Positions 11,930-21,539 of a stretch of DNA of 64,000 bases are shown piece by piece (within the stretch, counting starts at the first letter, position 1; the number at the start of each line of letters is the position of its first letter). A model generated the notes under the pieces. That model was not told the origin of the DNA. It ran no database searches and saw nothing but the letters and a program-made list of their open reading frames with translations. The DNA is from Chloroflexota bacterium (lineage in GTDB: Bacteria > Chloroflexota > UBA6077 > FW602-bin22). The translations under genes and the position numbers were made by a program. The DNA is taken from assembly GCA_004297775.1 (NCBI GenBank), contig SCUE01000037.1:124001-188000 (forward strand). Direction: 5' to 3'.

Positions 11930-13471
11930 ATGACCGGGCACCAGGCGGTCGCGATTCTCGACTTCGGGTCCCAGTACAGCCAACTCATCGCGCGGCGCGT
12001 TCGCGAGCTCGGCGTCTATGCCGAGCTCGTCGCGCCGGGCGATGAGGCCGCCATTGCCAGGATCGACCCGATTGCATTCATCTTCTCGGGAAGTCCATAC
12101 AGCGTTTACGAGGACGGCGCGCCCCTTCCGACCGAGGCCGTCTATGCGTCGGGCAAGCCAGTCCTGGCGATCTGCTACGGAATGCAGCTTCTCGCCGATC
12201 GTTTCGGTGGCAAGGTTTCGCCGGCCGTTCGACGGGAGTTCGGGCAGGCGAATATCAACGTCCACGATCACCACCCGCTATTCGCTGACCTGCCGACACG
12301 CCTCTCGGTATGGATGAGCCACGGCGACCACGTCGAATCGATTCCTCCGGACTTCTCGCCAATCGCCCGCAGCGACAACGGTTCACCGGCCGCCATGGCC
12401 CGCGGCCAGACGATCGCGATCCAATTTCACCCGGAAGTCGTTCACACGCCTGACGGCGGACAGATCCTGCGCAACTTCCTGTTCGGAATCGCCGGCGCGC
12501 GCGGCGACTGGACGGCGGCTTCCGCGATCGATGATGCGATCGCGTCGATTCAACGCGCGGTCGGCGGTGGTCGAGCGATCGTCGGCCTCTCCGGCGGAGT
12601 CGACTCCGCGGTCGCGGCGGCGTTGACCGCGCGCGCGATCGGCGATCGCCTCACCTGTGTCTTCGTCGATCATGGCCTGCTTCGCAAAGACGAGGCCGAA
12701 GAGGTCGAAGCGACGTTCCGCGACGCGTTGGGCCTCAACCTCGTCGTCGCGCGCGCGGCCGATCGGTTCCTCGATCAACTGCGCGGGGTCACCGAACCGG
12801 AGGAGAAGCGTCGCCGAATCGGACGTGAGTTCGTACGGGTCTTCGAGTACCAGGCGGCGCGCATGACCGGAACTTCCGGTCAGTTCGACTTCCTCGTCCA
12901 GGGAACGCTCTACCCGGATGTCATCGAAAGTGCCGGCACGGGTCGGGCACAGACAATCAAGACCCATCACAACGTCGGCGGACTCCCTGAACAGATGGAG
13001 TTCGACATCGTTGAGCCGCTGCGCATGCTCTTCAAGGACGAAGTCCGGCGCATTGGTCTGGCTCTCGGCCTCCCCGAACGGCTCGTCTGGCGTCATCCAT
13101 TCCCTGGTCCCGGTCTGGCGATTCGCATCCTCGGCGAAGTTACAAAGGAACGACTCGATACCCTCCGTGAGGCAGATGCGATCTTCCTTCGGGAACTCGA
13201 AACTGCTGGGCTCTATCGATCCTGCGCGCAGGCACTAGCGGTCTTGACCCCGATTCGCACCGTCGGTGTGATGGGAGACGCGCGGACGTACGCGAACGTC
13301 GTGGCGCTACGCGCAGTGACGACTGACGATTTCATGACTGCCGACTGGGCCCGTCTTCCGTATGACCTGTTGGCCCGCGTCTCCAGCCGAATCGTCAACG
13401 AGGTTCCCGGTGTGAACCGCGTCGTCTATGACATCTCGTCGAAGCCACCAGCCACGATCGAATGGGAGTAG
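11930..13471 (+). CDS. guaA: GMP synthase (glutamine-hydrolysing)
   Basis: 513 residues; converts XMP to GMP using ATP and glutamine. The N-terminal class I amidotransferase domain carries the catalytic Cys in AICYGMQLL and the His/Glu in [10 protein letters not shown]. The ATP pyrophosphatase domain has the P-loop [12 protein letters not shown], and the C-terminal dimer domain ends with the family [24 protein letters not shown] (shown in part by its last residues PATIEWE). The ATG at 11930 sits 6 bases after GGAGG; the frame is open further upstream but overlaps the NYN gene. It overlaps purD by 10 bp, so the purine genes form one operon. Confidence 0.96.
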   Translation: MTGHQAVAILDFGSQYSQLIARRVRELGVYAELVAPGDEAAIARIDPIAFIFSGSPYSVYEDGAPLPTEAVYASGKPVLAICYGMQLLADRFGGKVSPAVRREFGQANINVHDHHPLFADLPTRLSVWMSHGDHVESIPPDFSPIARSDNGSPAAMARGQTIAIQFHPEVVHTPDGGQILRNFLFGIAGARGDWTAASAIDDAIASIQRAVGGGRAIVGLSGGVDSAVAAALTARAIGDRLTCVFVDHGLLRKDEAEEVEATFRDALGLNLVVARAADRFLDQLRGVTEPEEKRRRIGREFVRVFEYQAARMTGTSGQFDFLVQGTLYPDVIESAGTGRAQTIKTHHNVGGLPEQMEFDIVEPLRMLFKDEVRRIGLALGLPERLVWRHPFPGPGLAIRILGEVTKERLDTLREADAIFLRELETAGLYRSCAQALAVLTPIRTVGVMGDARTYANVVALRAVTTDDFMTADWARLPYDLLARVSSRIVNEVPGVNRVVYDISSKPPATIEWE

Positions 13472-14739
13472 GGAGCGGCACTCGCGTTCTTGTCGTCGGC
13501 GGTGGCGGACGCGAGCACACACTCTGCTGGAAGCTTCGCCAGAGTCCGCGCATCGGCGCCCTGTACTGCGCCCCGGGCAACGGTGGCATCGAGCAGGTCG
13601 CGACGCGCATCGACATAGGCGCGCGCGATACCGAACGGTTGGCCGACTGGGCGCTTGAGAATCGGATCGATCTCGTCGTGGTCGGTCCCGATGATCCGCT
13701 GGCCGACGGTTTGGTCAACCAGATCATCGCTCGCGGAGTGAAGGCGTTCGGTCCAACACGGGCGGCGGCCGAGATCGAATGGAGCAAAGCCTGGGCCAAG
13801 CGATTCTGCATCGAGAACGGAATTCCGTCGACCGCGGCGGCCGACTTCGATGGCGCCGAAGCAGCCCATAATTATGTCGACTCTGTCGAGCACCGCGTCG
13901 TAGTGAAGGCCGACGGACTGGCTGTCGGCAAGGGCGTCTTCGTCTGCGACGATCGCGGCGAGGCGCACCGCGCGATCGACGCGATCATGGTCGCTCGCGT
14001 GTTCGGCGCAGCCGGCGCGCGCGTCGTCGTCGAGGAACGGATCGTCGGCCGCGAAGTGTCCGCAACCGCGATCTGCGACGGTTCGACCTATCGCATGCTG
14101 CCGCTCGCCTGCGATCATAAGGCGATCAATGACGGCAACCGTGGACCAAATACCGGCGGCATGGGCACCTATTCGCCGCCACTCTTCGCCACGCCTGAGC
14201 TATCGCGCGCGATCGAGATGACGATCATCGCGCCAGCCGTTCGCGGAATGGCCCGCGCTGGGCGCCCGTTCACGGGATTCCTCTACCCGGGAATAATGAT
14301 GACCGAGAAGGGTCCATGCGTCTTCGAGTTCAACGCGCGGCTCGGCGATCCCGAGGCGCAGGTGCTGTTGCCACGCTTGGCCGACGATCTCCTCGACATT
14401 CTCGAAAAGGCCGCCGATGGCCGCCTGTCGGAAACGCCGCCAGCGTTGAGCCTATCCGCCGACGCGGCGTGCTGCGTGATCATGGCGTCGCGCGGATACC
14501 CCGGCGAGTACGACTTCGGGAAGGCGATTTCTGGCCTGGATGCGATCGCGCCGGAAACGATCGTCTTCCACGCCGGGACGCGCCGCGTAAACGATCGCTA
14601 CGTCACCGCCGGCGGCCGGGTCCTCGGCGTGACAGCTGTCGGTGCGACAGTCGCCGAGGCTCGTACCCGCGCCTATGCCGATGTCGCCCGAGTATCCTTC
14701 GAGGGCGCGCACTATCGGCGCGACATCGGGCAACCGTGA
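13462..14739 (+). CDS. purD: Phosphoribosylamine-glycine ligase (GAR synthetase)
   Basis: 425 residues; ATP-grasp enzyme making GAR in step 2 of de novo purine synthesis. The N-terminus [17 protein letters not shown] and the motif [10 protein letters not shown] are diagnostic, as is the ATP-grasp [17 protein letters not shown]. The start overlaps the guaA stop codon by 10 bp and has no clear ribosome site, so translation is probably coupled. Confidence 0.95.
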   Translation: MGVGSGTRVLVVGGGGREHTLCWKLRQSPRIGALYCAPGNGGIEQVATRIDIGARDTERLADWALENRIDLVVVGPDDPLADGLVNQIIARGVKAFGPTRAAAEIEWSKAWAKRFCIENGIPSTAAADFDGAEAAHNYVDSVEHRVVVKADGLAVGKGVFVCDDRGEAHRAIDAIMVARVFGAAGARVVVEERIVGREVSATAICDGSTYRMLPLACDHKAINDGNRGPNTGGMGTYSPPLFATPELSRAIEMTIIAPAVRGMARAGRPFTGFLYPGIMMTEKGPCVFEFNARLGDPEAQVLLPRLADDLLDILEKAADGRLSETPPALSLSADAACCVIMASRGYPGEYDFGKAISGLDAIAPETIVFHAGTRRVNDRYVTAGGRVLGVTAVGATVAEARTRAYADVARVSFEGAHYRRDIGQP

Positions 14740-14749
14740 ATGGAAGGCG

Positions 14750-15631
14750 ATGACTGACGCGCCCGCGCTGCCGTTTCCGCTCCTTCGGCGGGGCAAAGTG
14801 CGTGATGTCTACGACCTGGGCGAGCACGTCCTGATCGTCGCGTCCGACCGAATCTCGGCATTCGACGTCGTCTTGCCGACTGACGTCCCCGAGAAGGGCA
14901 TCGTACTCACCCAGTTGAGCGCGTTCTGGTTCGAAACGACGCGAAATGTCATGCCGAATCACTTCATCACCGCCGACTGCCGGGAGTTCCCGTCGGCGTT
15001 GCGCCCGCACCGCCGTGTCTTGCGTGGCCGCGCGACGCTGGCGCGCAAGGCATCGCGCATCGATGTCGAATGCGTTGCGCGTGGCTACCTTGCTGGTTCG
15101 GCCTGGGCGAATTACTGGCGATCGGGCCGCATTCTCGGCACGGAGGCGCCGCCAAATCTCGGCGAGAGCGAGATCCTGCCCGAACCACTCTTCACGCCGA
15201 CGACCAAGGCCGATAGTGGTCACGATGAGCCGCTGTCGGAGGCACAGGTTGCGGCGCTCGTCGGCCCCACCATCGCCGAGCGTCTGCGGGAAGCCACGCT
15301 CGCGATCTACGGCTGGGCGCGCGCGTTCGCGGCCACGCGCGGCATCATCATCGCCGATACCAAGTTCGAGTTCGGAACGGTCGATGGCCAACTGATTGTC
15401 ATTGACGAACTGCTCACGCCCGATTCGTCGCGATTCTGGTCGGCTGACGCGTATCAGCCCGGCCGGTCTCAAGCGAGCTTCGACAAGCAGTTCGTTCGCG
15501 ATTACCTCGAGTCGACCGGCTGGAACAAGCAATCCCCCGCGCCGAGGCTGCCAGGCGACGTCATCGAAGGCACACGTGCCCGCTATCGCGAGGCATACCG
15601 CCGCATCGTTGGACACGAACTAGAGTACTGA
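14750..15631 (+). CDS. purC: SAICAR synthetase
   Basis: 293 residues; joins aspartate to CAIR. It has the N-terminal RRGKVRDVYDLG and SDRISAFDVVLP motifs and the VIDELLTPDSSRFW motif of the active site. Length matches the long class of PurC (about 290, as in actinobacteria and yeast) rather than the 240-residue E. coli type. The ATG at 14750 is chosen because the family begins with a short tail before the RRGKVRD motif; upstream in-frame codons overlap purD. Confidence 0.94.
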   Translation: MTDAPALPFPLLRRGKVRDVYDLGEHVLIVASDRISAFDVVLPTDVPEKGIVLTQLSAFWFETTRNVMPNHFITADCREFPSALRPHRRVLRGRATLARKASRIDVECVARGYLAGSAWANYWRSGRILGTEAPPNLGESEILPEPLFTPTTKADSGHDEPLSEAQVAALVGPTIAERLREATLAIYGWARAFAATRGIIIADTKFEFGTVDGQLIVIDELLTPDSSRFWSADAYQPGRSQASFDKQFVRDYLESTGWNKQSPAPRLPGDVIEGTRARYREAYRRIVGHELEY

Positions 15632-15633
15632 TC

Positions 15634-15882
15634 ATGTTCCACGCTCGTATTTATGTCACACTGAAGCCGACGGTCAACGATCCACAGGGTCTGGCGATTC
15701 GCGGCGGCCTACGCCATCTCGGCTTCAACGCGGTGGAGTCCGTTCGGATGGGCAAATACCTCGAGATCTCACTCGCCGCCGAGGACAATGCCGCCGCCGA
15801 GGCGCAGGTCGACGACATGTGCCGCAAGCTCCTGGCAAACCCGGTCATCGAGGCATACCACTTCTCCGTCGAAGCTGACTGA
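15634..15882 (+). CDS. purS: Phosphoribosylformylglycinamidine synthase subunit PurS
   Basis: 82 residues. Small subunit of the three-part FGAM synthase, which channels ammonia between PurQ and PurL. The sequence ARIYVTLKPTVNDPQGLAI and VRMGKYLEISL is typical of PurS. It starts 2 bp after purC. PurQ and PurL normally follow purS, but here the next gene is hisB on the opposite strand, so those subunits must be elsewhere. Confidence 0.92.
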   Translation: MFHARIYVTLKPTVNDPQGLAIRGGLRHLGFNAVESVRMGKYLEISLAAEDNAAAEAQVDDMCRKLLANPVIEAYHFSVEAD

Positions 15883-15919
15883 GTCGGCGGCGCCACCGGG
15901 CACGAACGGGCGCTGAGAC

Positions 15920-16522
15920 TCAGCCGCGGTCGAGTGCCCCCTTCGTGGACGGCACGGCATCACCGAGCCGTGGATCGCGCCGGGTCGCGGCGTCCAACGC
16001 CCTCGCCAGCGCCTTGAACAGCGCCTCGACCTTGTGATGTGTATTCACGCCCGCGACCACCCGCGCGTGGACGTTCATTCGGGCCTCGATTGCGAACGAC
16101 TCCAGGAAATGGCGAAACATGTCGGCGTCAACGCCGCCGACTTCGCCAGTCAGCGGCGTGTCGATGACTGCGTAGCCGCGTCCACCGCGATCGACGACCA
16201 CCAGCGCCAGCGCTTCGTCGAGCGGCGCGTAGGCGTGCGCCATCCGCGTGATGCCTCGTCCGTCGCCGAGCGCCTCGTTGAAAGCGCGACCCAGGCTGAT
16301 CCCGACATCCTCGATCGTGTGGTGCGCCTCGACGATCAGATCGCCCGAGGCTCGTGCGACGATGTCGAACAAGCCGTGCCGACCGAGCGCATCAAGCATG
16401 TGATCGAGGAAAGGAATTCCGGTCTCGCTCACGACGACACCCGATCCATCGATCGAAAGTTCGATGTGGATCGTCGTCTCGCGCGTCTTCCGATCGACGA
16501 CCGCCTGCCGCTGCTCAGACAC
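15920..16522 (-). CDS. hisB: Imidazoleglycerol-phosphate dehydratase
   Basis: 200 residues; dehydrates IGP to imidazole-acetol phosphate in histidine synthesis. The signature FLDHMLDALGRHG and the metal-binding AHHTIEDVGISLG and VNTHHKVEALFKA motifs are present. It is the monofunctional form with no phosphatase domain. Its start overlaps the end of hisD by 8 bp, so the two are translated together. It converges on purS with a 37 bp gap that shows no clear terminator. Confidence 0.96.
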   Translation of the reverse strand: MSEQRQAVVDRKTRETTIHIELSIDGSGVVVSETGIPFLDHMLDALGRHGLFDIVARASGDLIVEAHHTIEDVGISLGRAFNEALGDGRGITRMAHAYAPLDEALALVVVDRGGRGYAVIDTPLTGEVGGVDADMFRHFLESFAIEARMNVHARVVAGVNTHHKVEALFKALARALDAATRRDPRLGDAVPSTKGALDRG

Positions 16523-17858
16523 GAGTGCGCTCCTTCAAGCGTATTTCCACTGCCGCGGCATGTCCGCCGAGGCCCTCGGCTCGCGCCAAGCGCGCCGCCG
16601 TAGGCCCCAGGGTGCGCAAACCCGCTTCGTTCACGCCAAATAGGCTCGTCACCTTGACAAAATCCGCCGATGTCGTCGGCGACGAGAACCGCGCGGTGCC
16701 TCCCGTCGGCATGACGTGGCTGGGGCCGACGACGTAGTCGCCGAGCGCTTCGAGCGAACTATCGCCGAGGAACACGCCACCGGCGTTGCGGATCCTCCCC
16801 AGAACGGACCACGGATCGACCACGATCAGCGCGAGGTGCTCTGGCGCATACTCGTTCGCCAGATCGATCGCTGTCGCTAGGTCGTCCACCGCGATGACGC
16901 CACCCCGCCGCTCCAACGACACACGCGCGATCGCGGCGCGCTCGAATCCGATCAAGCCGCGCTCGATCGCCTGGGCGATCGCGGTCGCGACGTTCCGTCC
17001 GATCGCAATGACGATCGCGCTGGCCATCGGATCGTGCTCGGCCTGCGCCAGGGCGTCCGCGGCGACCGAGTCCGGATCGGCGAAGGCGTCGGCGATGATC
17101 AGTGTCTCGGTTGGCCCGGCGATCTGGTCGATACCCACCACCCCGAAAAGCTGCCGCTTCGCCTCCGCGACGTAAGCATTGCCCGGGCCGAAGATCTTGT
17201 CGACCTTCGGCACAGAATCCGTGCCAAACGCGAGGGCGGCCACCGCCTGGGCGCCACCAAAGGCGAACACGCGATCAACGCCCGCAATTCTCGACGCCGC
17301 GAGAACCACCGCGCTCGGCTGTCCATCCGCGCCGGGAGGCGAGCAGAGGATGATCTCGTCACAGCCAGCCACGCGGGCCGGCACCGCCAGCATGATGACT
17401 GTCGACGGATACGCCGCCCGACCGCCCGGCGCCAGGAGGCCGACTCGTTCGATCGGCGTAACGATCTGGCCGTTCGCGCCATCCGGGCCAATGTCGATCC
17501 ATGAGCGCGGTACGTGACGCTCGTGGAATGCGCGGACGCGCGCGGCGGCGAATTCGAGGCTCGCGATCAGATCGCGCGGGACGCTCGCGCGTGCCCGATC
17601 GACCTCGGCGCGGGAGACTTCGATTGTCGAACGCCACGATGGATCCAGCCGCCGCGAGATGTCCGCCAAGGCGGCGTCGCCGCGGGCCGATACGTCGTCG
17701 ATCACGCGCCGAACGACCGCTTCGATCGACAGCGGTTCGCCCCAGATTCGGGCATTCTCGGCCAGCGTTTCGGGGGTCGCTTCGACGCGATACATCGGCG
17801 CCCGTCGCAGAATTGTCCGTCGCGCCTCGTCCGCGCCGAACACGATGCGAATCGCCAT
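16515..17858 (-). CDS. hisD: Histidinol dehydrogenase
   Basis: 447 residues; oxidises histidinol to histidine in two NAD+-dependent steps, with a Zn ion. Diagnostic segments are PGGRAAYPSTVIM, FGPGNAYVAEAKRQLFG (first residues), DQIAGPTETLIIAD and AEHDPMASAIVI. Start at ATG 17858; an internal ATG at MYRVEATPE is an alternative. The gene is divergent from hisS, so histidine synthesis and histidyl-tRNA formation share one intergenic region. Other his genes (hisG, C, H, A, F, I) are not in the window. Confidence 0.95.
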   Translation of the reverse strand: MAIRIVFGADEARRTILRRAPMYRVEATPETLAENARIWGEPLSIEAVVRRVIDDVSARGDAALADISRRLDPSWRSTIEVSRAEVDRARASVPRDLIASLEFAAARVRAFHERHVPRSWIDIGPDGANGQIVTPIERVGLLAPGGRAAYPSTVIMLAVPARVAGCDEIILCSPPGADGQPSAVVLAASRIAGVDRVFAFGGAQAVAALAFGTDSVPKVDKIFGPGNAYVAEAKRQLFGVVGIDQIAGPTETLIIADAFADPDSVAADALAQAEHDPMASAIVIAIGRNVATAIAQAIERGLIGFERAAIARVSLERRGGVIAVDDLATAIDLANEYAPEHLALIVVDPWSVLGRIRNAGGVFLGDSSLEALGDYVVGPSHVMPTGGTARFSSPTTSADFVKVTSLFGVNEAGLRTLGPTAARLARAEGLGGHAAAVEIRLKERTRV

Positions 17859-17895
17859 GGGTCACGATGGTAGATCGCACGCGCGAAGAGCCGTG

Positions 17896-17901
17896 TAGAA
17901 T
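17896..17901 (+). promoter_or_regulatory. -10 element of the hisS leader transcript
   Basis: TAGAAT eight bases before the ATG of the leader peptide. No good -35 is seen at 17 bp. The start point would fall at about 17908, making the leader peptide leaderless. Confidence 0.55.
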
Positions 17902-17909
17902 TGCCCGCG

Positions 17910-17975
17910 ATGAACTCCCGCGCCCGACGAGCCCATTGTCATACTCATTCGCGCCACGAAGAGCCAGCCGGCTAG
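17910..17975 (+). CDS. Histidine-rich leader peptide of hisS
   Basis: A 21-codon frame starting with ATG and ending in TAG, too short to be called by default. Its middle reads HCHTHSRH: four His codons (CAT, CAT, CAT, CAC) within eight. The frame ends 22 bp before an intrinsic terminator that itself ends about 22 bp before the hisS start codon. This arrangement is that of a ribosome-mediated attenuator: stalling at His codons when charged tRNA-His is scarce would favour an antiterminator. A possible antiterminator pairs GCCCU (17976-17980) or GCCC (17981-17984) with the GGGGC of the terminator arm. Expression has not been shown; the His clustering is the main support. Confidence 0.7.
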   Translation: MNSRARRAHCHTHSRHEEPAG

Positions 17976-17997
17976 GCCCTGCCCGTCACGCTATGTG

Positions 17998-18024
17998 GGG
18001 CGGCTCGGCCGCCCTTTTTTCTTT
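17998..18024 (+). terminator. Attenuator terminator before hisS
   Basis: GGGCGGC (17998-18004), loop TCG, GCCGCCC (18008-18014), followed by TTTTTTCTTTT. This is a strong intrinsic terminator placed inside the leader of hisS, so transcription of hisS must depend on read-through. Confidence 0.85.
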
Positions 18025-18045
18025 TCCCGCGCACAGGAGAAATCC

Positions 18046-19371
18046 ATGACCGACGAAGCCCGAATCCTTCAGGGAATGCGTGACTGGCTCCCGCGCCGCA
18101 ATCGACTGCGCTCGTGGGTGACCGGCGAGCTTCGCACAACATTCGAGTTGTTCGGTTTCGAGCCTCTCGATACGCCGGCGCTCGAATACGGCTCGACGCT
18201 GAAGGGCAAGTACGGCGAAGAGGCCGACAGGCTCATCTACCAGTTCATCGATCGCGGAGGCCGCGCGGTTGGCCTTCGTTACGATCTGACCGTACCGCTC
18301 GCGCGCGTCGTCGCCTCCTATCCGGAACTTCCACGGCCATTCAAGCGCTATCAGATCGCACCCGTCTGGCGGGCCGAGCGTCCGCAGCGCGGCCGATACC
18401 GCGAGTTCACACAATGTGACGTCGATACTGTTGGCACGACCTCACGACTCGCCGACGCCGAAATCATCACCGTGATCTCGGCGGGCCTCGAACGGCTCGG
18501 ACTTCCTGATTACACGATTCGCCTGAACAATCGAAAGATCCTCCAGGGCGTCGCGGCCGAAGTAGGCGCCGAGGGCGAGCGCGCCGTCGAATTGTTTCGG
18601 GCGCTCGACAAGCTGGACAAGATCGGTCCCGCAGGCGTGACCGCCGAGCTAGTCGAAAGTGGCTGGAACTCCGACACGATTGATCGCACGCTCGAAGCAA
18701 CTGCGGTTCAGGGAACGCCTTCGGAGGCCTTGGCCGACCTCCGACGTCGTTATGCGTCAAACAAGCGCGCCATCGAAGGCATCACCGAGACCGAGGCGGT
18801 CGTCGCGGCTCTGGCTGCTCTCGGCGTGAGCGATCATCGTCTGCGGGTCGACCTGACGATGATTCGCGGCCTCGACTACTACACCGGCCCGATCTACGAA
18901 GTTGTCGTCGAGCAACCGCGAATTGGCTCAGTTTCGGGCGGCGGACGATACGATGGTCTCATTGGTATTTTTTCCAAGCAGGCGATTCCGGCCACCGGCG
19001 GCTCGTTCGGTCTGGAGCGCATAATCGACGTGATTGAGGATCAGAAACTGGAGCCAGCTGCGCTGGCTCGGACGGTGAGCGAAGTTCTCGTGACGGTGTT
19101 CAGCGCCGAAACTCAGGCCGCGTCGCTGGCGCTGGCGCGCGACCTGCGGGCGAATGACATCCGCACCGAGATTTCACTGGTCGACGAGCGCCTCTCGAAC
19201 CAGTTGCGCTCGGCCAGCCGGCGCGGGATCCCGACGACGATCATCCTCGGACCGGATGAAGTCGCGGCTGGATCGGTCGTCGTGCGCGACATGACGACTG
19301 GCAATCAGTCGACGATCGCTCGCGCCGATGTCGCAGCCATCGCCGCCGCGATTCGCAGTGGAACGACTTGA
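18046..19371 (+). CDS. hisS: Histidyl-tRNA synthetase
   Basis: 441 residues, class II aminoacyl-tRNA synthetase. Motif 2 (FKRYQIAPVWRAERPQRGR with YREFTQCDVD) and the histidine-specific motifs GLDYYTGPIYEV and SGGGRYDGLI are present, with an anticodon-binding domain at the end. ATG at 18046 with AGGAGA seven bases upstream; the open frame before it runs through the terminator. The upstream leader peptide and terminator point to control by histidine supply. It is followed at once by the nfeD gene. Confidence 0.96.
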   Translation: MTDEARILQGMRDWLPRRNRLRSWVTGELRTTFELFGFEPLDTPALEYGSTLKGKYGEEADRLIYQFIDRGGRAVGLRYDLTVPLARVVASYPELPRPFKRYQIAPVWRAERPQRGRYREFTQCDVDTVGTTSRLADAEIITVISAGLERLGLPDYTIRLNNRKILQGVAAEVGAEGERAVELFRALDKLDKIGPAGVTAELVESGWNSDTIDRTLEATAVQGTPSEALADLRRRYASNKRAIEGITETEAVVAALAALGVSDHRLRVDLTMIRGLDYYTGPIYEVVVEQPRIGSVSGGGRYDGLIGIFSKQAIPATGGSFGLERIIDVIEDQKLEPAALARTVSEVLVTVFSAETQAASLALARDLRANDIRTEISLVDERLSNQLRSASRRGIPTTIILGPDEVAAGSVVVRDMTTGNQSTIARADVAAIAAAIRSGTT

Positions 19372-19372
19372 G

Positions 19373-20680
19373 ATGAATCGGTTCGTCAGGGCGTTCTTCG
19401 TCGCGGTGAGCCTGTTGCTCGGACCCGTCTTGGCAGCGGCCGCCGGGCCGAATCACGTGTCGCTTATGGAGATTCGCGGACCGATCACACCGGCGATCGT
19501 CAGCTACGTCGATCGCGGAATCACAATTGCCGAAGAAGCCGGCGCGACCCTGGTCGTGATTCAACTCGATACACCCGGTGGACTCGATGACTCGACGCGC
19601 AAGATCATGCAGCGCATCATCGCCAGCCGCGTGCCGGTCGTCGTGTACGTGGCGCCGTCTGGCGCGCGCGCGGCGTCGGCCGGCCTCTTCATCACCCAGG
19701 CGGCTCACATCGCCGCGATGGCGCCGGACACGAACATCGGATCGGCCCATCCGGTCCAATTGGGCGGCAGCGGAAGCGGGACTCCCGACTCAACCATGAC
19801 CCAGAAGATCGAAAACGACGCGGCCGCGATCGCGCGCTCGGTCGCCGAGACGCGCGGTCGAAACGGCGTTTGGGTCGAGCGCGCCGTCCGGGAGAGCGTG
19901 AATCTGGCCGCGCGCGAGGCACTCGAACAGAACGTCGTGGACATCGTCGCGCCGGATCTCGATGGTCTCTTGCGCGCTCTCGATGGCCGCATCGTTCGGC
20001 TCTCGTCCGGCCAGACGCGCACACTGGCGGTGGCCAACGTGGATCGACAGCGCGTTGACATGACGATCGCAGAGCGAGTCCTTCTCGCTTTGACCGATCC
20101 GACACTGGCGTACCTGCTCCTGACGATCGGCATGTACGGGCTCATTTACGAGTTCGCCAATCCGGGCGGATGGTTTCCTGGCGTGGCCGGCTTCGCCGCT
20201 CTGGTGGTGGCGCTCTTTGCGCTCGGCACTCTACCGGTGAACTGGGCCGGAATGGCTCTGATTGCACTGGCGTTTGGCCTGTTTCTCGCTGACGTGCTGG
20301 CCGTCAATCACGGCGGGCTGGCCGCCGCCGGCGCGATCGTGTTGGCCCTCGGCTCGATCTTCCTGTTTCCATTCGGCGATGGCGCATTTTCGATTTCCCC
20401 CGTCGCGATCGCCGGCGTCGTCACTGTTACGTTTGCCTTCTTCGGGATCGTTGTGTCGGCGGTCGTGCGCACGGCCCGCCGTCCGCCAACGACCGGCCGC
20501 GAAGGGCTGATCGGCGGGATCGCGATCGTCGCCCGCGATCTCGCGCCGCGCGGCAAGGTCCAGATCGAGGGCGAACTCTGGACCGCCGAGACAACCGACG
20601 GCACGCGCGCCACCCGCGGCGATCGCGTCCGAGTTCAGGCGATGGACGGTATGACGCTACGCGTCGTGGCGGTATCCTGA
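19373..20680 (+). CDS. NfeD long form: ClpP-like membrane serine protease
   Basis: 435 residues. A signal peptide (residues about 1-24) leads into a ClpP-like domain with LVVIQLDTPGGLDDSTRKIM (first part) and the active-site segment APSGARAASAGLFI, then four to five membrane helices (about 235-345) and a C-terminal OB-fold NfeD domain (GKVQIEGELWTA). Long NfeD proteases are encoded next to slipins, and here the slipin follows 30 bp later. They are thought to act together in membrane protein quality control. Starts 1 bp after the hisS stop. Confidence 0.9.
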   Translation: MNRFVRAFFVAVSLLLGPVLAAAAGPNHVSLMEIRGPITPAIVSYVDRGITIAEEAGATLVVIQLDTPGGLDDSTRKIMQRIIASRVPVVVYVAPSGARAASAGLFITQAAHIAAMAPDTNIGSAHPVQLGGSGSGTPDSTMTQKIENDAAAIARSVAETRGRNGVWVERAVRESVNLAAREALEQNVVDIVAPDLDGLLRALDGRIVRLSSGQTRTLAVANVDRQRVDMTIAERVLLALTDPTLAYLLLTIGMYGLIYEFANPGGWFPGVAGFAALVVALFALGTLPVNWAGMALIALAFGLFLADVLAVNHGGLAAAGAIVLALGSIFLFPFGDGAFSISPVAIAGVVTVTFAFFGIVVSAVVRTARRPPTTGREGLIGGIAIVARDLAPRGKVQIEGELWTAETTDGTRATRGDRVRVQAMDGMTLRVVAVS

Positions 20681-20710
20681 TGGCGCAGTGAAAGAAATGA
20701 GGAACATCCC

Positions 20711-21520
20711 ATGGACGTGCTGATCAATCTTGGCATCCTCGTCGCAATCGTCGTCTTCATCGTGTTCCCACTCGTCAGCGCCGCGATCCGCATCGTGCAG
20801 GAGTACGAGCGCGGCGTCATTTTCCGTCTCGGCCGCCTAGTCGGACCGCGCGGACCGGGCCTCTTCTTCATCGTGCCGTTCGTCGACCGCATGGTCAAGA
20901 TCGACCTGCGCGTCGTCACGATGGAAGTGCCGCCCCAGGAAGTCATCACGCGCGACAACGTGTCGATTCGAGTGAGCGCGGTGATGTACTTCCGGGTCGT
21001 CGATCCAGGCGCGGCCGTCACGCGAGTCGCAGACTACGTGCGTGCGACATTCCAGATCGCCCAGACGACACTTCGAAGTGTGCTCGGCCAGTCAGAGCTC
21101 GACGAACTTCTCGCCAACCGCGAGCAAATCAACGATCGGCTTCAGGAGATCATCGACACGCAGACTGGACCGTGGGGAATCAAAGTCTCGACCGTCGAGG
21201 TCAAGGATGTCGAGCTTCCGGACTCCATGCAACGGGCGATGGCGCGGCAGGCCGAGGCGGAGCGAGAGAAGCGCGCCAAAGTCATTCACGCGGAGGGCGA
21301 GTTTCAGGCCGCGCAGACGCTCGCCAACGCCGCGGAAGTGATGGGATCGCAACCGCAGACCCTGCAACTTCGCTACCTGCAAACCCTCACCGAGATTTCG
21401 GCCGAGCGGAATTCCACGATCATCTTCCCTGTTCCGATTGACCTCCTGGCGCCATTCTTCGAGCAAGCGCTCAAGCGGACCGTGGACAGCCGGGGGGCGC
21501 ACCCAGTAGCCGACTCGTAG
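20711..21520 (+). CDS. Slipin (SPFH/Band 7/stomatin family)
   Basis: 269 residues. An N-terminal hydrophobic segment ([20 protein letters not shown]) anchors the protein; the SPFH domain follows ([31 protein letters not shown]) and ends in a helical Ala/Glu-rich region and [17 protein letters not shown]. Such proteins form large membrane oligomers. Its partner is the NfeD protease encoded just upstream. ATG at 20711 has GAGGA twelve bases upstream. Confidence 0.92.
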   Translation: MDVLINLGILVAIVVFIVFPLVSAAIRIVQEYERGVIFRLGRLVGPRGPGLFFIVPFVDRMVKIDLRVVTMEVPPQEVITRDNVSIRVSAVMYFRVVDPGAAVTRVADYVRATFQIAQTTLRSVLGQSELDELLANREQINDRLQEIIDTQTGPWGIKVSTVEVKDVELPDSMQRAMARQAEAEREKRAKVIHAEGEFQAAQTLANAAEVMGSQPQTLQLRYLQTLTEISAERNSTIIFPVPIDLLAPFFEQALKRTVDSRGAHPVADS

Positions 21521-21527
21521 CCGTCGC

Positions 21528-21533
21528 TATGAT
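21528..21533 (+). promoter_or_regulatory. -10 element of the histidine kinase gene
   Basis: TATGAT six bases before the GTG start at 21540. No ribosome site is present, so the mRNA is probably leaderless. Confidence 0.5.
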
Positions 21534-21539
21534 CCGGCC

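Noticed and set aside
17976-18045. T-box riboswitch before hisS
   Set aside because: No T-box sequence (TGGnACCGCG type) or specifier loop layout is visible; the His-rich frame and short terminator fit a leader-peptide attenuator better.
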